From the IMG/VR virus record IMGVR_UViG_3300047552_000224, positions 1-41,334 of that record: a stretch of 41,334 nucleotides of DNA; one strand, 5' to 3'. The position numbers and the translations under genes are program-made. Source of the stretch: a virus. Below, one piece after another: positions 22,204-31,254 of the stretch; position 1 is the stretch's first letter, and the number at the start of each line of letters is the position of its first letter. Below the pieces are notes generated by a model. It worked only from the letters and a program-made list of their open reading frames with translations. It did not search any database and had not been told where the DNA came from.

Positions 22204-23876
22204 TGGGATTGCTAGACTTTAGTTACTCTGCGGTCAACGGTAAAAAACCGCGTCTTTCTGATAAGCAATACGCACAGGAAGATTTGCTCAGTAACGCTAA
22301 GAATGCTGCGGGTCTATTAGCTGACTTTACGCCGGTCATTGGTGGGATTAAAGGCGCATACAAAGAAGCAAAGCAGGGCAATCCTGTTATGGCTGGAATC
22401 AATGCTGTGACGGTTCCACTTGATCTTGTAACAATGGGTGGAGCAAGTGCATTGGCAAAACTTGGGCTTATTGGGATGGTTAAAAAGGGTAGTGGTTACG
22501 GGAAGATTCCAGAAATGCTGGAAACGATTGACAAGACATATAAAGAAACCGGATCAATACCAAAGCTAAAAAAAGTTGAGGCAGCTATCCTTGATCCTGA
22601 TGAGATTGCTTCATTCAATAATAAACGACATCCGTCTCAGCCAAAGTTGGTAGATGGGTCGCTTGGTTATAACGGAAAGCACCACTACAACAGCAGAGCG
22701 AATACGCCAGATGGAAACGGTTACGCTGTTGATGATCTTCACTCGCAAATTGATTCGGTGACTAGCGGAAACCTTGTTCCAAAAGTTGATCGTCAAGGCG
22801 TTGCTATGCAGCAGCCTGTACAAAGAGATGATGGCTATGGAAAGAAGGTCAAAGACAAGATGTCCATCATGGTTGATAACAACGGTCGAGGCGAGTTGTT
22901 TTCTGTAATACCAGATGGCGATGGTCTTAAGAAAGGACAAAAGGTCCAGCGCAGTCTATTGGATTCCGGGGACCAAGCCCACCCTGTTTCAGATGGGGTC
23001 CGGATAGCTGCAGCTGAACCTCTTGAGACAAGAATAGCATCAGAAGGATTGCTTGGCAATGTTGATCCGCTTGATTCTATGGTTTTGCGGCGAGACATGA
23101 AGCAATCAGATTATGACGCGCTTTCTTTCGATCAAAAGCAAATCCTAGCGCAACGCAGAGCGGCTTTACCAGTCGATCAAGGTGGCCTTGGTCTTGCGCC
23201 TGACAACACTTATTCGCAAAGAGCAGACGCGCTAAATGCTATTGACGCATATCACGGCACAGCAGACGAGGTTACTCAGCTTGATAGAGCAAAGTTTGGG
23301 TCAAGCACAGGCGCAGAAAGTGCAAAACGTGCATGGTGGGCTGTTGATGAGCCAAATACGGCACGAGGTTATGCAGACTATGCAGCCAATCAAGCGCCGG
23401 TTAAGCGCCTATTAAATGAGGCAGATCGTCTTGAGAAAAAAGGCGATTGGGATGGATATGATCGCGTTCTTGGTGAGGCAGAAACTCTTGAGGCTAAATT
23501 TGCTGATAGCCCTTTAAATGGGCAAAACATTATGCCTCTGAAGATTATCCCGCAAAATCCAAAGTTTATGGATGCTAAAGGCGCTGAATTTACTGACTTA
23601 GAGGGCGGTGTTAATAGCCTACTTCGTCAAGCAAAGATTGGCGGCAATGACGTTGCTGTAATTAAGAACCTTTCTGATGATGTGGCGTTTAACGGTCGTC
23701 CAGCCACTCATTTTGGGGTGCTTAATCCGTCTGCTGTTCGCTCTAGGTTTGCTGCGTTCGATCCATTCAGGATAAACGATCCGGACATTATGGGGTATGC
23801 CGATCCTCGTCTATTAGGATTAACTGCTGGTGGTGGTTTATTGGGTCTAGGTGCTTATAAAGGTTATCAAGAATGA
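22203..23876 (+). CDS. Virion protein with ADP-ribosyltransferase-like domain, 557 aa
   Basis: Start MGLLDFSYSAVNG resembles phage internal proteins. A middle part (about 150-235, LGYNGKHHYNSRA ... GNGYAVDD) looks like a small nuclease or toxin-like module. From about 348, AYHGTADEVTQLDRAKFG ... WWAVDEPNTARGYADYA, ending with FGVLNPSAVRSRFAAFDP near 525, matches the pattern of phage polyvalent-protein ART domains. The C-terminus is a Gly/Leu hydrophobic stretch. Likely ejected into the host with the DNA and possibly modifying host proteins. The domain calls rest on pattern only. Confidence 0.6.
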   Translation: MGLLDFSYSAVNGKKPRLSDKQYAQEDLLSNAKNAAGLLADFTPVIGGIKGAYKEAKQGNPVMAGINAVTVPLDLVTMGGASALAKLGLIGMVKKGSGYGKIPEMLETIDKTYKETGSIPKLKKVEAAILDPDEIASFNNKRHPSQPKLVDGSLGYNGKHHYNSRANTPDGNGYAVDDLHSQIDSVTSGNLVPKVDRQGVAMQQPVQRDDGYGKKVKDKMSIMVDNNGRGELFSVIPDGDGLKKGQKVQRSLLDSGDQAHPVSDGVRIAAAEPLETRIASEGLLGNVDPLDSMVLRRDMKQSDYDALSFDQKQILAQRRAALPVDQGGLGLAPDNTYSQRADALNAIDAYHGTADEVTQLDRAKFGSSTGAESAKRAWWAVDEPNTARGYADYAANQAPVKRLLNEADRLEKKGDWDGYDRVLGEAETLEAKFADSPLNGQNIMPLKIIPQNPKFMDAKGAEFTDLEGGVNSLLRQAKIGGNDVAVIKNLSDDVAFNGRPATHFGVLNPSAVRSRFAAFDPFRINDPDIMGYADPRLLGLTAGGGLLGLGAYKGYQE

Positions 23877-24319
23877 AACTCCCGCTTGATCCGCGATTGC
23901 CTATTATCTCTGATGATAAACTTCGCCCATTAACTCAAAGGCTTTACGAGTTATTCAGGCAATTATCTGTTAATATTAATGCGCTAGAAGAAACTGTATC
24001 TGCGTTAAGCGGTGGCGGAGGTGGTGGTGGAGGTGGTTCTACATTATCAACCGGCACAGCAACGATAGATTTTGGTACGGGTTCCAATTTAGCAACGGTG
24101 GCAGTAACCGGACAAACATCCATATTATCTACATCAAGCGTATGGCTTGAATTAGTAGCAGATGTATCCGGTTCTCACACGGCACAAGATGCTGCTTACG
24201 CTGCGCTGTTTATTAGCCTCACCGCATCATCTCCAAGTGCCGGAACTGGTTTTACTATTTACGCTGCATGTGCTGAACAAATGAGTGGCACATTTAAAGT
24301 AAGATGGACTTGGAGTTAA
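23873..24319 (+). CDS. Tail-fibre-like protein with poly-Gly hinge, 148 aa
   Basis: The N-terminal helical part (LDPRLPIISDDKLRPLTQRLYELFRQ, about 1-40) looks like a tail attachment domain. A run of nine glycines (about residues 47-55) forms a flexible hinge, and the C-terminal beta domain (ATIDFGTGSNLATVAVTGQ ... FKVRWTWS) resembles fibre tips. The gene overlaps the preceding one by four bases. Confidence 0.65.
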   Translation: MKLPLDPRLPIISDDKLRPLTQRLYELFRQLSVNINALEETVSALSGGGGGGGGGSTLSTGTATIDFGTGSNLATVAVTGQTSILSTSSVWLELVADVSGSHTAQDAAYAALFISLTASSPSAGTGFTIYAACAEQMSGTFKVRWTWS

Positions 24320-24320
24320 T

Positions 24321-25745
24321 ATGGCATTAGATACTTTAATCACTGGCACTAATTTGGATGCTGGTGGGAATATTAAAGTCGCACTCACTCAGAGTAATGA
24401 TTATATGGGTGGTGTTCGCCTATTCTCTGAGAATGATGACGGAACTATTACCGGAACACCGTATTTAAAAGCACCTGAAACATCTACTGATTATCGGTTG
24501 CGTGTTGGTGTTGATACGGTTCTTCTGACAGATACGTTTAACGCTACGACGCAGAACTCTACTCTGTGGTCTTATACCGCAGCAACGCTAACGGCTACTC
24601 AGCCCGGTGGTTATCTCCAATTCGGCACGGTTCAGGGTACGGCATCTACGCACGGTGCGTTTATGCGTACCTATCAATACTTCCCGTTGGTTGGAACTTC
24701 TCCGCTAGCGGTTGAATTTACTGGCGGTGTATTCACTTCAACTTTAGTCGCTAATGAACTGTTCATTGCTGGATTGGGCCTGCCTTCTGCGGGTGGTACG
24801 CCTCCGACTGACGGGGTGTATTTCAAGCTATCTTCTGCCGGTCTGATTGGCGAACTGATGTACAACGGTGTATCAACTCAAACCGGCGTACTGATTGCCT
24901 CTTTGCCATTGGCTACGATGAAGAAATTCACCATTGTGGTTGCAGAGGGTGAAGTCGAGTTTTGGGTTGATGATGTTTTGGCGGGTGAGATTGAAGTGCC
25001 TGCTGCTAACGGTCAGCCGTTCATGGCGCACTCTCTTCCGGTTTTTATGCAGAAGTATTGCACTGGCGTAGTAGCAAATACCAATGTAATCCGAGTTACC
25101 GACGTAACCGTGTCTATGATGGACATTGCGACAAATAAGCCTTGGTCGCATCAGGTCGCAGGTATGGGGCAACACGCTCTTTTCGGACAGAACGGACACA
25201 CGCAGGGCAAAACAACGCTTTGGGCAAATAACACTGCTCCTACTGCGGTTGCTCTGACTAATACGGCTGCTGCATTCACTGGCTTGGGTGGCATTGTTGC
25301 GGTTCTTCCTACGCTCACAGCTAACAATGACGGCAAGTTAATCACATATCAGAATCCGACTCCAACGATCAACCTGACTGGTCGCAATCTGTATATCACT
25401 CGGGTTACGTTGAAAGGTGCTGTGTCTGTTGTCCTAGCCGGTGGGCCTGTGATTTACGCCTACGCTCTTGCAGTAGGTCATACCGCAACCTCACTAGCTA
25501 CGGCAGAAACCGCTTCATTTGCCTCGGGTACAACTCACGCACCACGAATCATGCCTTTGGGCATGGAGTCTTACGCAGCTACGGCTCCAGTAGGCACTTT
25601 GGGCGCAGGTGTTGATCTGAACTTTGATACTCCGATTGTCGTCCGTCCTGGTGAGTTTGTTGATGTTATCGCTAGAAACGTTGGCACGGTAACGACTACC
25701 GGAGCGATTACGTTTGTCATCTCTGTAGGTGGTTATTGGGAATGA
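24321..25745 (+). CDS. Virion structural protein, fibre or baseplate-like, 474 aa
   Basis: Neutral, beta-rich, Thr/Gly/Val-rich. A jelly-roll or LamG-like middle is suggested by KKFTIVVAEGEVEFWVDDVLAGEIEVP (about 205-230). TTGGAG is 5 bases before the ATG. It lies between two genes with tail- or ejection-type features. The exact family was not recognised. Confidence 0.6.
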   Translation: MALDTLITGTNLDAGGNIKVALTQSNDYMGGVRLFSENDDGTITGTPYLKAPETSTDYRLRVGVDTVLLTDTFNATTQNSTLWSYTAATLTATQPGGYLQFGTVQGTASTHGAFMRTYQYFPLVGTSPLAVEFTGGVFTSTLVANELFIAGLGLPSAGGTPPTDGVYFKLSSAGLIGELMYNGVSTQTGVLIASLPLATMKKFTIVVAEGEVEFWVDDVLAGEIEVPAANGQPFMAHSLPVFMQKYCTGVVANTNVIRVTDVTVSMMDIATNKPWSHQVAGMGQHALFGQNGHTQGKTTLWANNTAPTAVALTNTAAAFTGLGGIVAVLPTLTANNDGKLITYQNPTPTINLTGRNLYITRVTLKGAVSVVLAGGPVIYAYALAVGHTATSLATAETASFASGTTHAPRIMPLGMESYAATAPVGTLGAGVDLNFDTPIVVRPGEFVDVIARNVGTVTTTGAITFVISVGGYWE

Positions 25746-26143
25746 TCCTTACGCCTATCCACGCAAGGCACGTTGATTACGCATGGCGCGATGGTGCTAA
25801 TGCGCTCGGTGAGGCTACGGTTGAGGAATGCACGAACGACCAACTAAAGATGCTGATTGCTCGTGGTGAGCGTCAATTGCTCCGCATGGATAAAGACGGG
25901 AAAACGGTTGGTTGGGCTGTATTCCGTGTGGACATGCTGCCCAATATGAATGTCCTTTGGCTGACTAATCTATCGGCTCATAACGCACACTTTGAGCAGT
26001 TTTACGTGCTGCTTGAGCAGATCGCTAAAGACTTGGGATGCTCTCGGATTAGGTTCGCTGCATCGCCTTCACATCGTCGTTTGTACAAGATGAAGCTGAA
26101 AGCACAAGACGTATATCAAGTAATGGAAAAGGTGATTCAATGA
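25742..26143 (+). CDS. GNAT-fold virion protein, T7 gp13-like, 133 aa
   Basis: The pattern HARHVDYAWRDGANALGEA ... GWAVFRVDML ... AKDLGCSRIRFAASPSHRRLYKMKL resembles acetyltransferase-fold proteins coded just before ejection proteins in T7-like and related podoviruses. Enzyme activity is not certain, as the cofactor loop is not clear. Start ATG 25742 overlaps the previous stop; an ATG at 25736 is also possible. Confidence 0.65.
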   Translation: MILTPIHARHVDYAWRDGANALGEATVEECTNDQLKMLIARGERQLLRMDKDGKTVGWAVFRVDMLPNMNVLWLTNLSAHNAHFEQFYVLLEQIAKDLGCSRIRFAASPSHRRLYKMKLKAQDVYQVMEKVIQ

Positions 26144-26895
26144 ATTACGCACAACTAATGCATCAGGGCATTTCAAATCCTGCACACTCAATGGCTAATG
26201 TAGGTGGTGGCGGCTCTGGTGGGGGTGGTGGAACTTCTACGACTACGCAGAACATCCCTGAAGAACTTAAGCCGCTTGCAACTCGATACACGCAAGACGC
26301 TATTGCTCTAAGTAATCAGCAATACACGCCTTACACGCAGCAGCGTTACGCAGATTTGAATGGCGTACAGAATCAGGCAATGGGCTTAACTGCTCAACGT
26401 GCTTTGAATGGTTCGGCTACGATGGATAACGCTGAATCCAACCTTAACCAGATGATTGATGGTGGCTCTAATCCATACCTAGAATCAATGGTTAATCGCT
26501 CTCTGGATCAGGTTCAAGGCCGCGTAAATAGTCAGTTTGGCGGCAATAACTACGGTTCCACAGCGCATCAGCAAACGCTACAGACTGGTCTAGGTGACAC
26601 GGCTAACGCCATGTACGGTCAAGCCTACGACTCAGATCAGAATCGTCGGCTGAGTGCTATTAGTCAGGCTCCTACGTTCGGCAATCAAGCATATACAGAC
26701 GCTTCTCAGCTTGCCGGTGTTGGTCAGCAACTTCAAGACCAGAGTCAGCAAGGTTTGGACTTCAATTATCAGCAATTCACTGATGCTCAGAATGATCCCT
26801 ATCGCAAGCTAGCGGCGATGAGTGGCGTGTTTGGTTCTAACTTAGGTGGGTCTAGTACGACGCAATCCACCCAATCAGGTGGAGGTGGAAAATGA
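26140..26895 (+). CDS. Internal virion protein, Gln/Gly-rich, 251 aa
   Basis: A Gly-rich stretch near residues 22-31 precedes a helical, Gln-rich body (YTQDAIALSNQQYTPYTQQRY ... FDYQQF-type repeats). Proteins of this kind lie ahead of ejection proteins in podoviruses. No membrane segment. It overlaps both neighbours by four bases, so it is part of a compact ejection-gene cluster. Confidence 0.6.
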   Translation: MNYAQLMHQGISNPAHSMANVGGGGSGGGGGTSTTTQNIPEELKPLATRYTQDAIALSNQQYTPYTQQRYADLNGVQNQAMGLTAQRALNGSATMDNAESNLNQMIDGGSNPYLESMVNRSLDQVQGRVNSQFGGNNYGSTAHQQTLQTGLGDTANAMYGQAYDSDQNRRLSAISQAPTFGNQAYTDASQLAGVGQQLQDQSQQGLDFNYQQFTDAQNDPYRKLAAMSGVFGSNLGGSSTTQSTQSGGGGK

Positions 26896-27476
26896 GTTTA
26901 TTCGGTTCTCTCGCTTCAATTGCTGCGCCTATTGGTGGCTTTATGCTTGGCGGGCCTTTGGGTGCTGGTCTTGGTGGTGCGCTTGCTGGTGGTATGAATA
27001 ACCGCAAGAATCCGCTTGAGGGTGCATTGCTAGGTGGCGCATTGGGTTACGGCGGAGCGCAGATTCCAGGCCTTCTTGGTGGGGCTGATGCGGCTGTTGC
27101 TGCTCCGGTATCAACTGCTATGGGTACTAACGCAGCAGGCGCGTCTGTAGCGGCTAACTCTATGCCTTCTATGGCTACTGGTGCTGTAGAAATGGCCGAG
27201 GGTGCTGGCGCGGCTACTGGTGGCGGTGGATTGCTCGGTCAAGTTAGTTCAGTAGCTAAGCCTGCCGGTCAGGTAATGAGTGCGGCTAACTCAGCTAAAT
27301 CGCTAATGGCAGAGCCTCAGAAACAACTGCTAGGCCCGTCGCCTATCCAAGCACCAATGCCGAATAGCAATCTAGGCCAAATGGTTCAAGGTATGCAGCA
27401 ACAGCAAGCTAATCAAATGAACGTAGATTTTCAGCGCAGAGAAGCGCGTAAGAACCGCAATCGGGGGCTAATCTAA
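26892..27476 (+). CDS. Ejection-type protein with glycine-zipper region, 194 aa
   Basis: The first 60 residues are a Gly/Ala/Leu repeat (GGFMLGGPLGAGLGGALAGG), a glycine zipper able to insert in membranes. The end is Gln-rich, then basic (RREARKNRNRG). This fits a protein that helps form the DNA-ejection channel. Its stop overlaps the next start (TAATG). Confidence 0.6.
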   Translation: MSLFGSLASIAAPIGGFMLGGPLGAGLGGALAGGMNNRKNPLEGALLGGALGYGGAQIPGLLGGADAAVAAPVSTAMGTNAAGASVAANSMPSMATGAVEMAEGAGAATGGGGLLGQVSSVAKPAGQVMSAANSAKSLMAEPQKQLLGPSPIQAPMPNSNLGQMVQGMQQQQANQMNVDFQRREARKNRNRGLI

Positions 27477-28888
27477 TGGGACTGCTAGATGATGTTTTAA
27501 GCTTCGCTAAGACTCCGGAAGGCATCGGGGCAATGTCCGCTATTGCAGGTGGTCTAGCCGGTGCGCGTAAGAATGCGCCTTGGAATACGCTAGGTGCTGC
27601 TGCTACGGGTGGCTTGATGGGCTATTCAAACGCTCAAGATTTCAAGATGAAATCAGATTACAAAACCATGCAAGAACAGCTAATGCAGGCTCAAATTGAG
27701 CAAGCGAAGCGCAAGCAGAGTTTGATTGAGCAACTTACTGGAACTGGTCAGTCGGTTCAAAACAACGCGCTTACTGCTCTTGGTCATGGTTCTGCTGTTG
27801 GTGATGTTGGCCCTACAGTAACCAATGCAGATCGTATTGGGTCAATTCCTGCTCAACCTGCTCAATCTCCGTTTGGGAAACTTGACCGTCAAGCTGCTTT
27901 GTACGACCTTGCACTGAACGATGGAAAGAACATTGGTCAGTGGACGCACGAAGTAACCAAGCCACAGATGGAAGTTCATAACGGCTACGCTTACGACAAG
28001 AACAAGGTTCAGTCAGGATTCTTGCCTGGGATTAACGTATCTCAGAACGGTCAAGCTACTGTTACCGGAGTCGGGCCTGATGGTGCTCCGGTTGTTTATT
28101 CTCCTCCTGGTGCTTTGGCCACTTATTCTGCTTACCAACGCGCAGGAGAGGCAGCAAAGGCAGGATTTGATACGCAGGAAGTTACAACTCCAGACGGAAA
28201 GAAGGTTCTTACAACTCGCGGCAATGTGGTTAATCGAATTACTAATGCAACTAATCCGAGTTTTCCTAGAGTTTCCCCAGATGTTCAGGCAGGCCGTGAT
28301 GTTGATCGCAAGGAAATTGTTCGCCAGGAGTTGGCTTCTAATCCAAATGATCCGGCTTTGAGGAAAGAGGCTCAGAATTTAGGTATTGAGATTCAAGGTG
28401 AGACAAGCAAACAAAGGTCTGTAGCTGTAGCAAAGCTTGACGAAAAGGCGGCGCAAACCGCAGCAGAGCAAGCCCAAGGTCAGCAGAACCTACTCAACAC
28501 GCTTGACATGATTGATTCTAGACTCAAAGATAAAAACATGGTTCTTGGAAGTTCTCCTGCTGATCGTGCAAGGATGAATGCCCATGAATATGGATTGCAG
28601 TCTAAAGCGACAATCAACACCGCACGAATTAGAGAACTTGGCCAGCAACTTGTTTTGGCTCGTGGCTCTCTCGGGGCAGGCGTGTCTAAAGAGGATGCGG
28701 TTCGATACGATGCTGCGGCTGGTCGATTCTCTGATCCAAAGTCATACGACGATATGGTTGATGCGGTTAAGACAATGCGCGAAATAGCCAATACTTACAT
28801 CAAACAATCTGATGATGCACGAACTGTTCTTGAAACGGGGAAACGCTCAACGGTTGGTTCTGGTGGTTGGTCTGCGGTGCGGAGGTAA
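27476..28888 (+). CDS. Internal virion/ejection protein, 470 aa
   Basis: The Gly/Ala-rich start (GAMSAIAGGLAGARKN) resembles the previous gene's zipper. A Gln/Lys-rich helix (TMQEQLMQAQIEQAKRK) and a long mixed body follow, with a helical C-terminus (ELGQQLVLARGSLGAGVSK). No catalytic motif seen. Probably ejected into the periplasm or cytoplasm with the genome. Confidence 0.6.
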   Translation: MGLLDDVLSFAKTPEGIGAMSAIAGGLAGARKNAPWNTLGAAATGGLMGYSNAQDFKMKSDYKTMQEQLMQAQIEQAKRKQSLIEQLTGTGQSVQNNALTALGHGSAVGDVGPTVTNADRIGSIPAQPAQSPFGKLDRQAALYDLALNDGKNIGQWTHEVTKPQMEVHNGYAYDKNKVQSGFLPGINVSQNGQATVTGVGPDGAPVVYSPPGALATYSAYQRAGEAAKAGFDTQEVTTPDGKKVLTTRGNVVNRITNATNPSFPRVSPDVQAGRDVDRKEIVRQELASNPNDPALRKEAQNLGIEIQGETSKQRSVAVAKLDEKAAQTAAEQAQGQQNLLNTLDMIDSRLKDKNMVLGSSPADRARMNAHEYGLQSKATINTARIRELGQQLVLARGSLGAGVSKEDAVRYDAAAGRFSDPKSYDDMVDAVKTMREIANTYIKQSDDARTVLETGKRSTVGSGGWSAVRR

Positions 28889-28890
28889 GA

Positions 28891-30465
28891 ATGCCTAAAT
28901 TCACAATCACATCTCCTGATGGTCAGACTTTTGACGTTAATGCCCCTGAAGGTTCTTCAGAGTCTGATGCTATTGAGTACGTTCAAAAGAACTTTTACAA
29001 GCCTAAAGAAGTAAAACAACAAACCATTGATCCGACTGAAGGTATGACAGGGATGCAGAAATTCCTAGCCGGTACAGGAAAGGCAATGGTTGATATTGGC
29101 CGTGGAGCAGGTCAATTGGTTGGTCTTGTAGATCAGAAGGATATTGACGAGTCAAAACGCCTTGATGCTCCTTTGATGAATACTGGCGCAGGTACAGCTG
29201 GAAATGTTGTTGGCAACATCGCTACGGCACTTCCCGCAATGTTTGTCCCTGGTGCTAATACTGTCTTAGGAGCAAGTGCTGCCGGTGGTGTGCTTGGTGC
29301 GCTTCAGCCTGTTGCATCTGGCGATAGTCGGATGACTAATACGGTTATTGGTGGCGTGGCAGGTGGAGCAGGGCAGGGCATCGCTAATGCGGTCGGTCGC
29401 GCTGTTCAGCCTGTGCGTTCTACTCTGCAAGGTCAGGATGCTACGCTAGCGGAAAAGGCAAGGCGGTTTATGCCATTGAATGCGGCGCAGGAAACAGGTT
29501 CTAAGCCTTTGCGCTGGATTGATTCTGCACTGGATAACCTTCCATTCTCTGCTGACAAACAAGCTGCGCAGAAACTTGCTCAACGCGAAGCATGGCAAAG
29601 TCAGCTTTTGTCTAAAGCTGGCGAGAATGCTAACGCAGCAACTCCTGAGGTTTTAGGTTCTGCTTATAAGCGCCTTGGAGATCAATTCAAAGATATATCA
29701 GCTAGAAACACAGTAACCCTAGGAAATGACTTTATTAATTCAATTGCAAATATTGATGCATCAGTAACCCCGTTTTCTAAGGGAGTTAGTGAGGTTGTTG
29801 ATAAAGCACTTGATCTAGCATCAAAAGGTCAATTGTCTGGCAAGGAATACCAAAGCGTAAGATCAAGTTTAACCATGCAGGCAAAGAGTGCATGGCAGTC
29901 AAACGCTGAACTTGGTCAAGCGTTAAAAACATTGCGTCAATCATTAGACGATGCTGCTAACGCCTCAATATCAGCAGAAGATAAGCAGGCTTGGGGATTG
30001 GTTAGGGAGCAATACAAGAACCTTAAATCAATTACCAAAGCAACAGACTCAACAACAGGAATGATTAGCCCAAATAAGTTTGCAAGCGAACTAGATAGGG
30101 TTAATCCTCAAGGAATGAAATTTGGTTACGGCAATCAGGAAGTTCCAGACCTTGCAAGAATTGGAAAACGATTTGTTGCAGAAACACTTCCTGACTCTGG
30201 TTCTGCTCAACGCTCTTGGTACATGAACGCTTTGCAGAATCCAACTACCGGACTCGGTTTGGGAAGTGTTGCAGGGTTCTTAACTGGCGGGCCTGTTGGT
30301 GCTGTTGGCGGTGCTGCTTTAGGTGCTGCCACTCCTCTTGCTGTGCAAAAGGCTCTATGGTCTGATAGTGGTAAAAAGTATCTTTCAAAAGGGCTTCTTG
30401 ATGCAGCAAAGATTGAGCGAATTGCGCCCTATTCAAACGCAGCAACAGTTGGATTGATTAACTGA
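28891..30465 (+). CDS. Large ejection/internal protein, 524 aa
   Basis: Start set at ATG 28891, with GGAGG 5 bases upstream. The N-terminal ubiquitin-like segment (KFTITSPDGQTFDVNAPEGSSE) is common in podovirus internal proteins. Two hydrophobic Gly/Ala clusters (about 90-170 and 455-490) could cross membranes. The middle is helical and charged. Likely the largest of the ejected proteins. The gene end converges on a minus-strand gene at 30458. Confidence 0.65.
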   Translation: MPKFTITSPDGQTFDVNAPEGSSESDAIEYVQKNFYKPKEVKQQTIDPTEGMTGMQKFLAGTGKAMVDIGRGAGQLVGLVDQKDIDESKRLDAPLMNTGAGTAGNVVGNIATALPAMFVPGANTVLGASAAGGVLGALQPVASGDSRMTNTVIGGVAGGAGQGIANAVGRAVQPVRSTLQGQDATLAEKARRFMPLNAAQETGSKPLRWIDSALDNLPFSADKQAAQKLAQREAWQSQLLSKAGENANAATPEVLGSAYKRLGDQFKDISARNTVTLGNDFINSIANIDASVTPFSKGVSEVVDKALDLASKGQLSGKEYQSVRSSLTMQAKSAWQSNAELGQALKTLRQSLDDAANASISAEDKQAWGLVREQYKNLKSITKATDSTTGMISPNKFASELDRVNPQGMKFGYGNQEVPDLARIGKRFVAETLPDSGSAQRSWYMNALQNPTTGLGLGSVAGFLTGGPVGAVGGAALGAATPLAVQKALWSDSGKKYLSKGLLDAAKIERIAPYSNAATVGLIN

Positions 30466-30604
30466 TTTTTTTAAACAGAATCCTTTTAATCTTGCCTTCT
30501 GGAATGTATTTTTTTGCTAGCAAGGTTAAAGGGATAACGATTAAGCCAAATATTATCAAGACTACAAATGGCTTTAGTATTAGTGCGATAACTGTAGTGG
30601 TCAT
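30458..30604 (-). CDS. Antisense small membrane protein, 48 aa
   Basis: Reads leftward inside the rightward late operon. AAGGA lies 7 bases before the ATG at 30604. The protein begins MTTTVIALILKPFVVLIIFG, has a long membrane segment (about 4-32), then a strongly basic tail (KKYIPEGKIKRILFKKIS). The last 8 bases overlap the end of the 524-residue gene. The signals and membrane pattern suggest a real moron-type gene, perhaps for superinfection exclusion or lysis control; no family recognised. Confidence 0.55.
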   Translation of the reverse strand: MTTTVIALILKPFVVLIIFGLIVIPLTLLAKKYIPEGKIKRILFKKIS

Positions 30605-30627
30605 ATAATATCCTTATTAACTCTTAA

Positions 30628-30645
30628 TGCCGTGAGGCACTGGAG
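30628..30645 (+). promoter_or_regulatory. Late-gene 5' hairpin (copy 5)
   Basis: TGCC-GTGA-GGCA followed at once by CTGGAG, 6 bases before the ATG at 30652. The clearest copy of the five-member family. Confidence 0.5.
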
Positions 30646-30651
30646 AACACA

Positions 30652-31254
30652 ATGGCAGTCCCAACCTCGGTCAGTGACCTAGACGCAGTAGCAGCAAATA
30701 ATTCACCATCAGGCTCAGAGCCTATTGGTACGAACCTCGATAATTACCTACGCGCTCATGCGGCGATTATCAAGCAGGTTTCTAACTCTATTCCATCCAC
30801 TACATACCCATCTGCGGGCGTTGTTAAATCAACTGGCTCTGCATGGGCTACTGCTGTTGCTGGAACGGATTACCTTGCGCCTGCTGCTATTGGCTCAACG
30901 GTTCAAGCATACGACGCTCAACTGTTTTCAAACATTCCGCAGAACTCAAAGAGCGCAGCATATACGCTAGTTCTAACGGATGCACAGAAGCATATTCTTC
31001 ATCCGTCTGCTGATACAACTGCTCGCATTTTTACTATACCTGCCAATAGTTCTGTGGCCTATCCAGTCGGAACGGCTATTACGTTCATTAACCAGAATGG
31101 TGCAGGCGTAATCACAATCGCTATTACTACTGACACGATGCGCCTTGCTGGTGCAGGCACTACGGGTTCAAGGACACTAGCTGCTAATGGCATTGCTACT
31201 GCTGTAAAGATTACATCTACCGAATGGATTATTTCTGGAACGGGACTTAGCTGA
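30652..31254 (+). CDS. Tail-fibre-type protein, 200 aa
   Basis: The N-terminal VSDLDAVAANNSPSGSEPIGTNLDNYLRAHAAIIKQV is typical of podovirus tail-fibre attachment domains. The C-terminal beta domain (FTIPANSSVAYPVGTAITFINQNGAG ... TEWIISG) is a common fibre-tip module. Likely takes part in host attachment. Its stop overlaps the next start (TGATG). Confidence 0.7.
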   Translation: MAVPTSVSDLDAVAANNSPSGSEPIGTNLDNYLRAHAAIIKQVSNSIPSTTYPSAGVVKSTGSAWATAVAGTDYLAPAAIGSTVQAYDAQLFSNIPQNSKSAAYTLVLTDAQKHILHPSADTTARIFTIPANSSVAYPVGTAITFINQNGAGVITIAITTDTMRLAGAGTTGSRTLAANGIATAVKITSTEWIISGTGLS

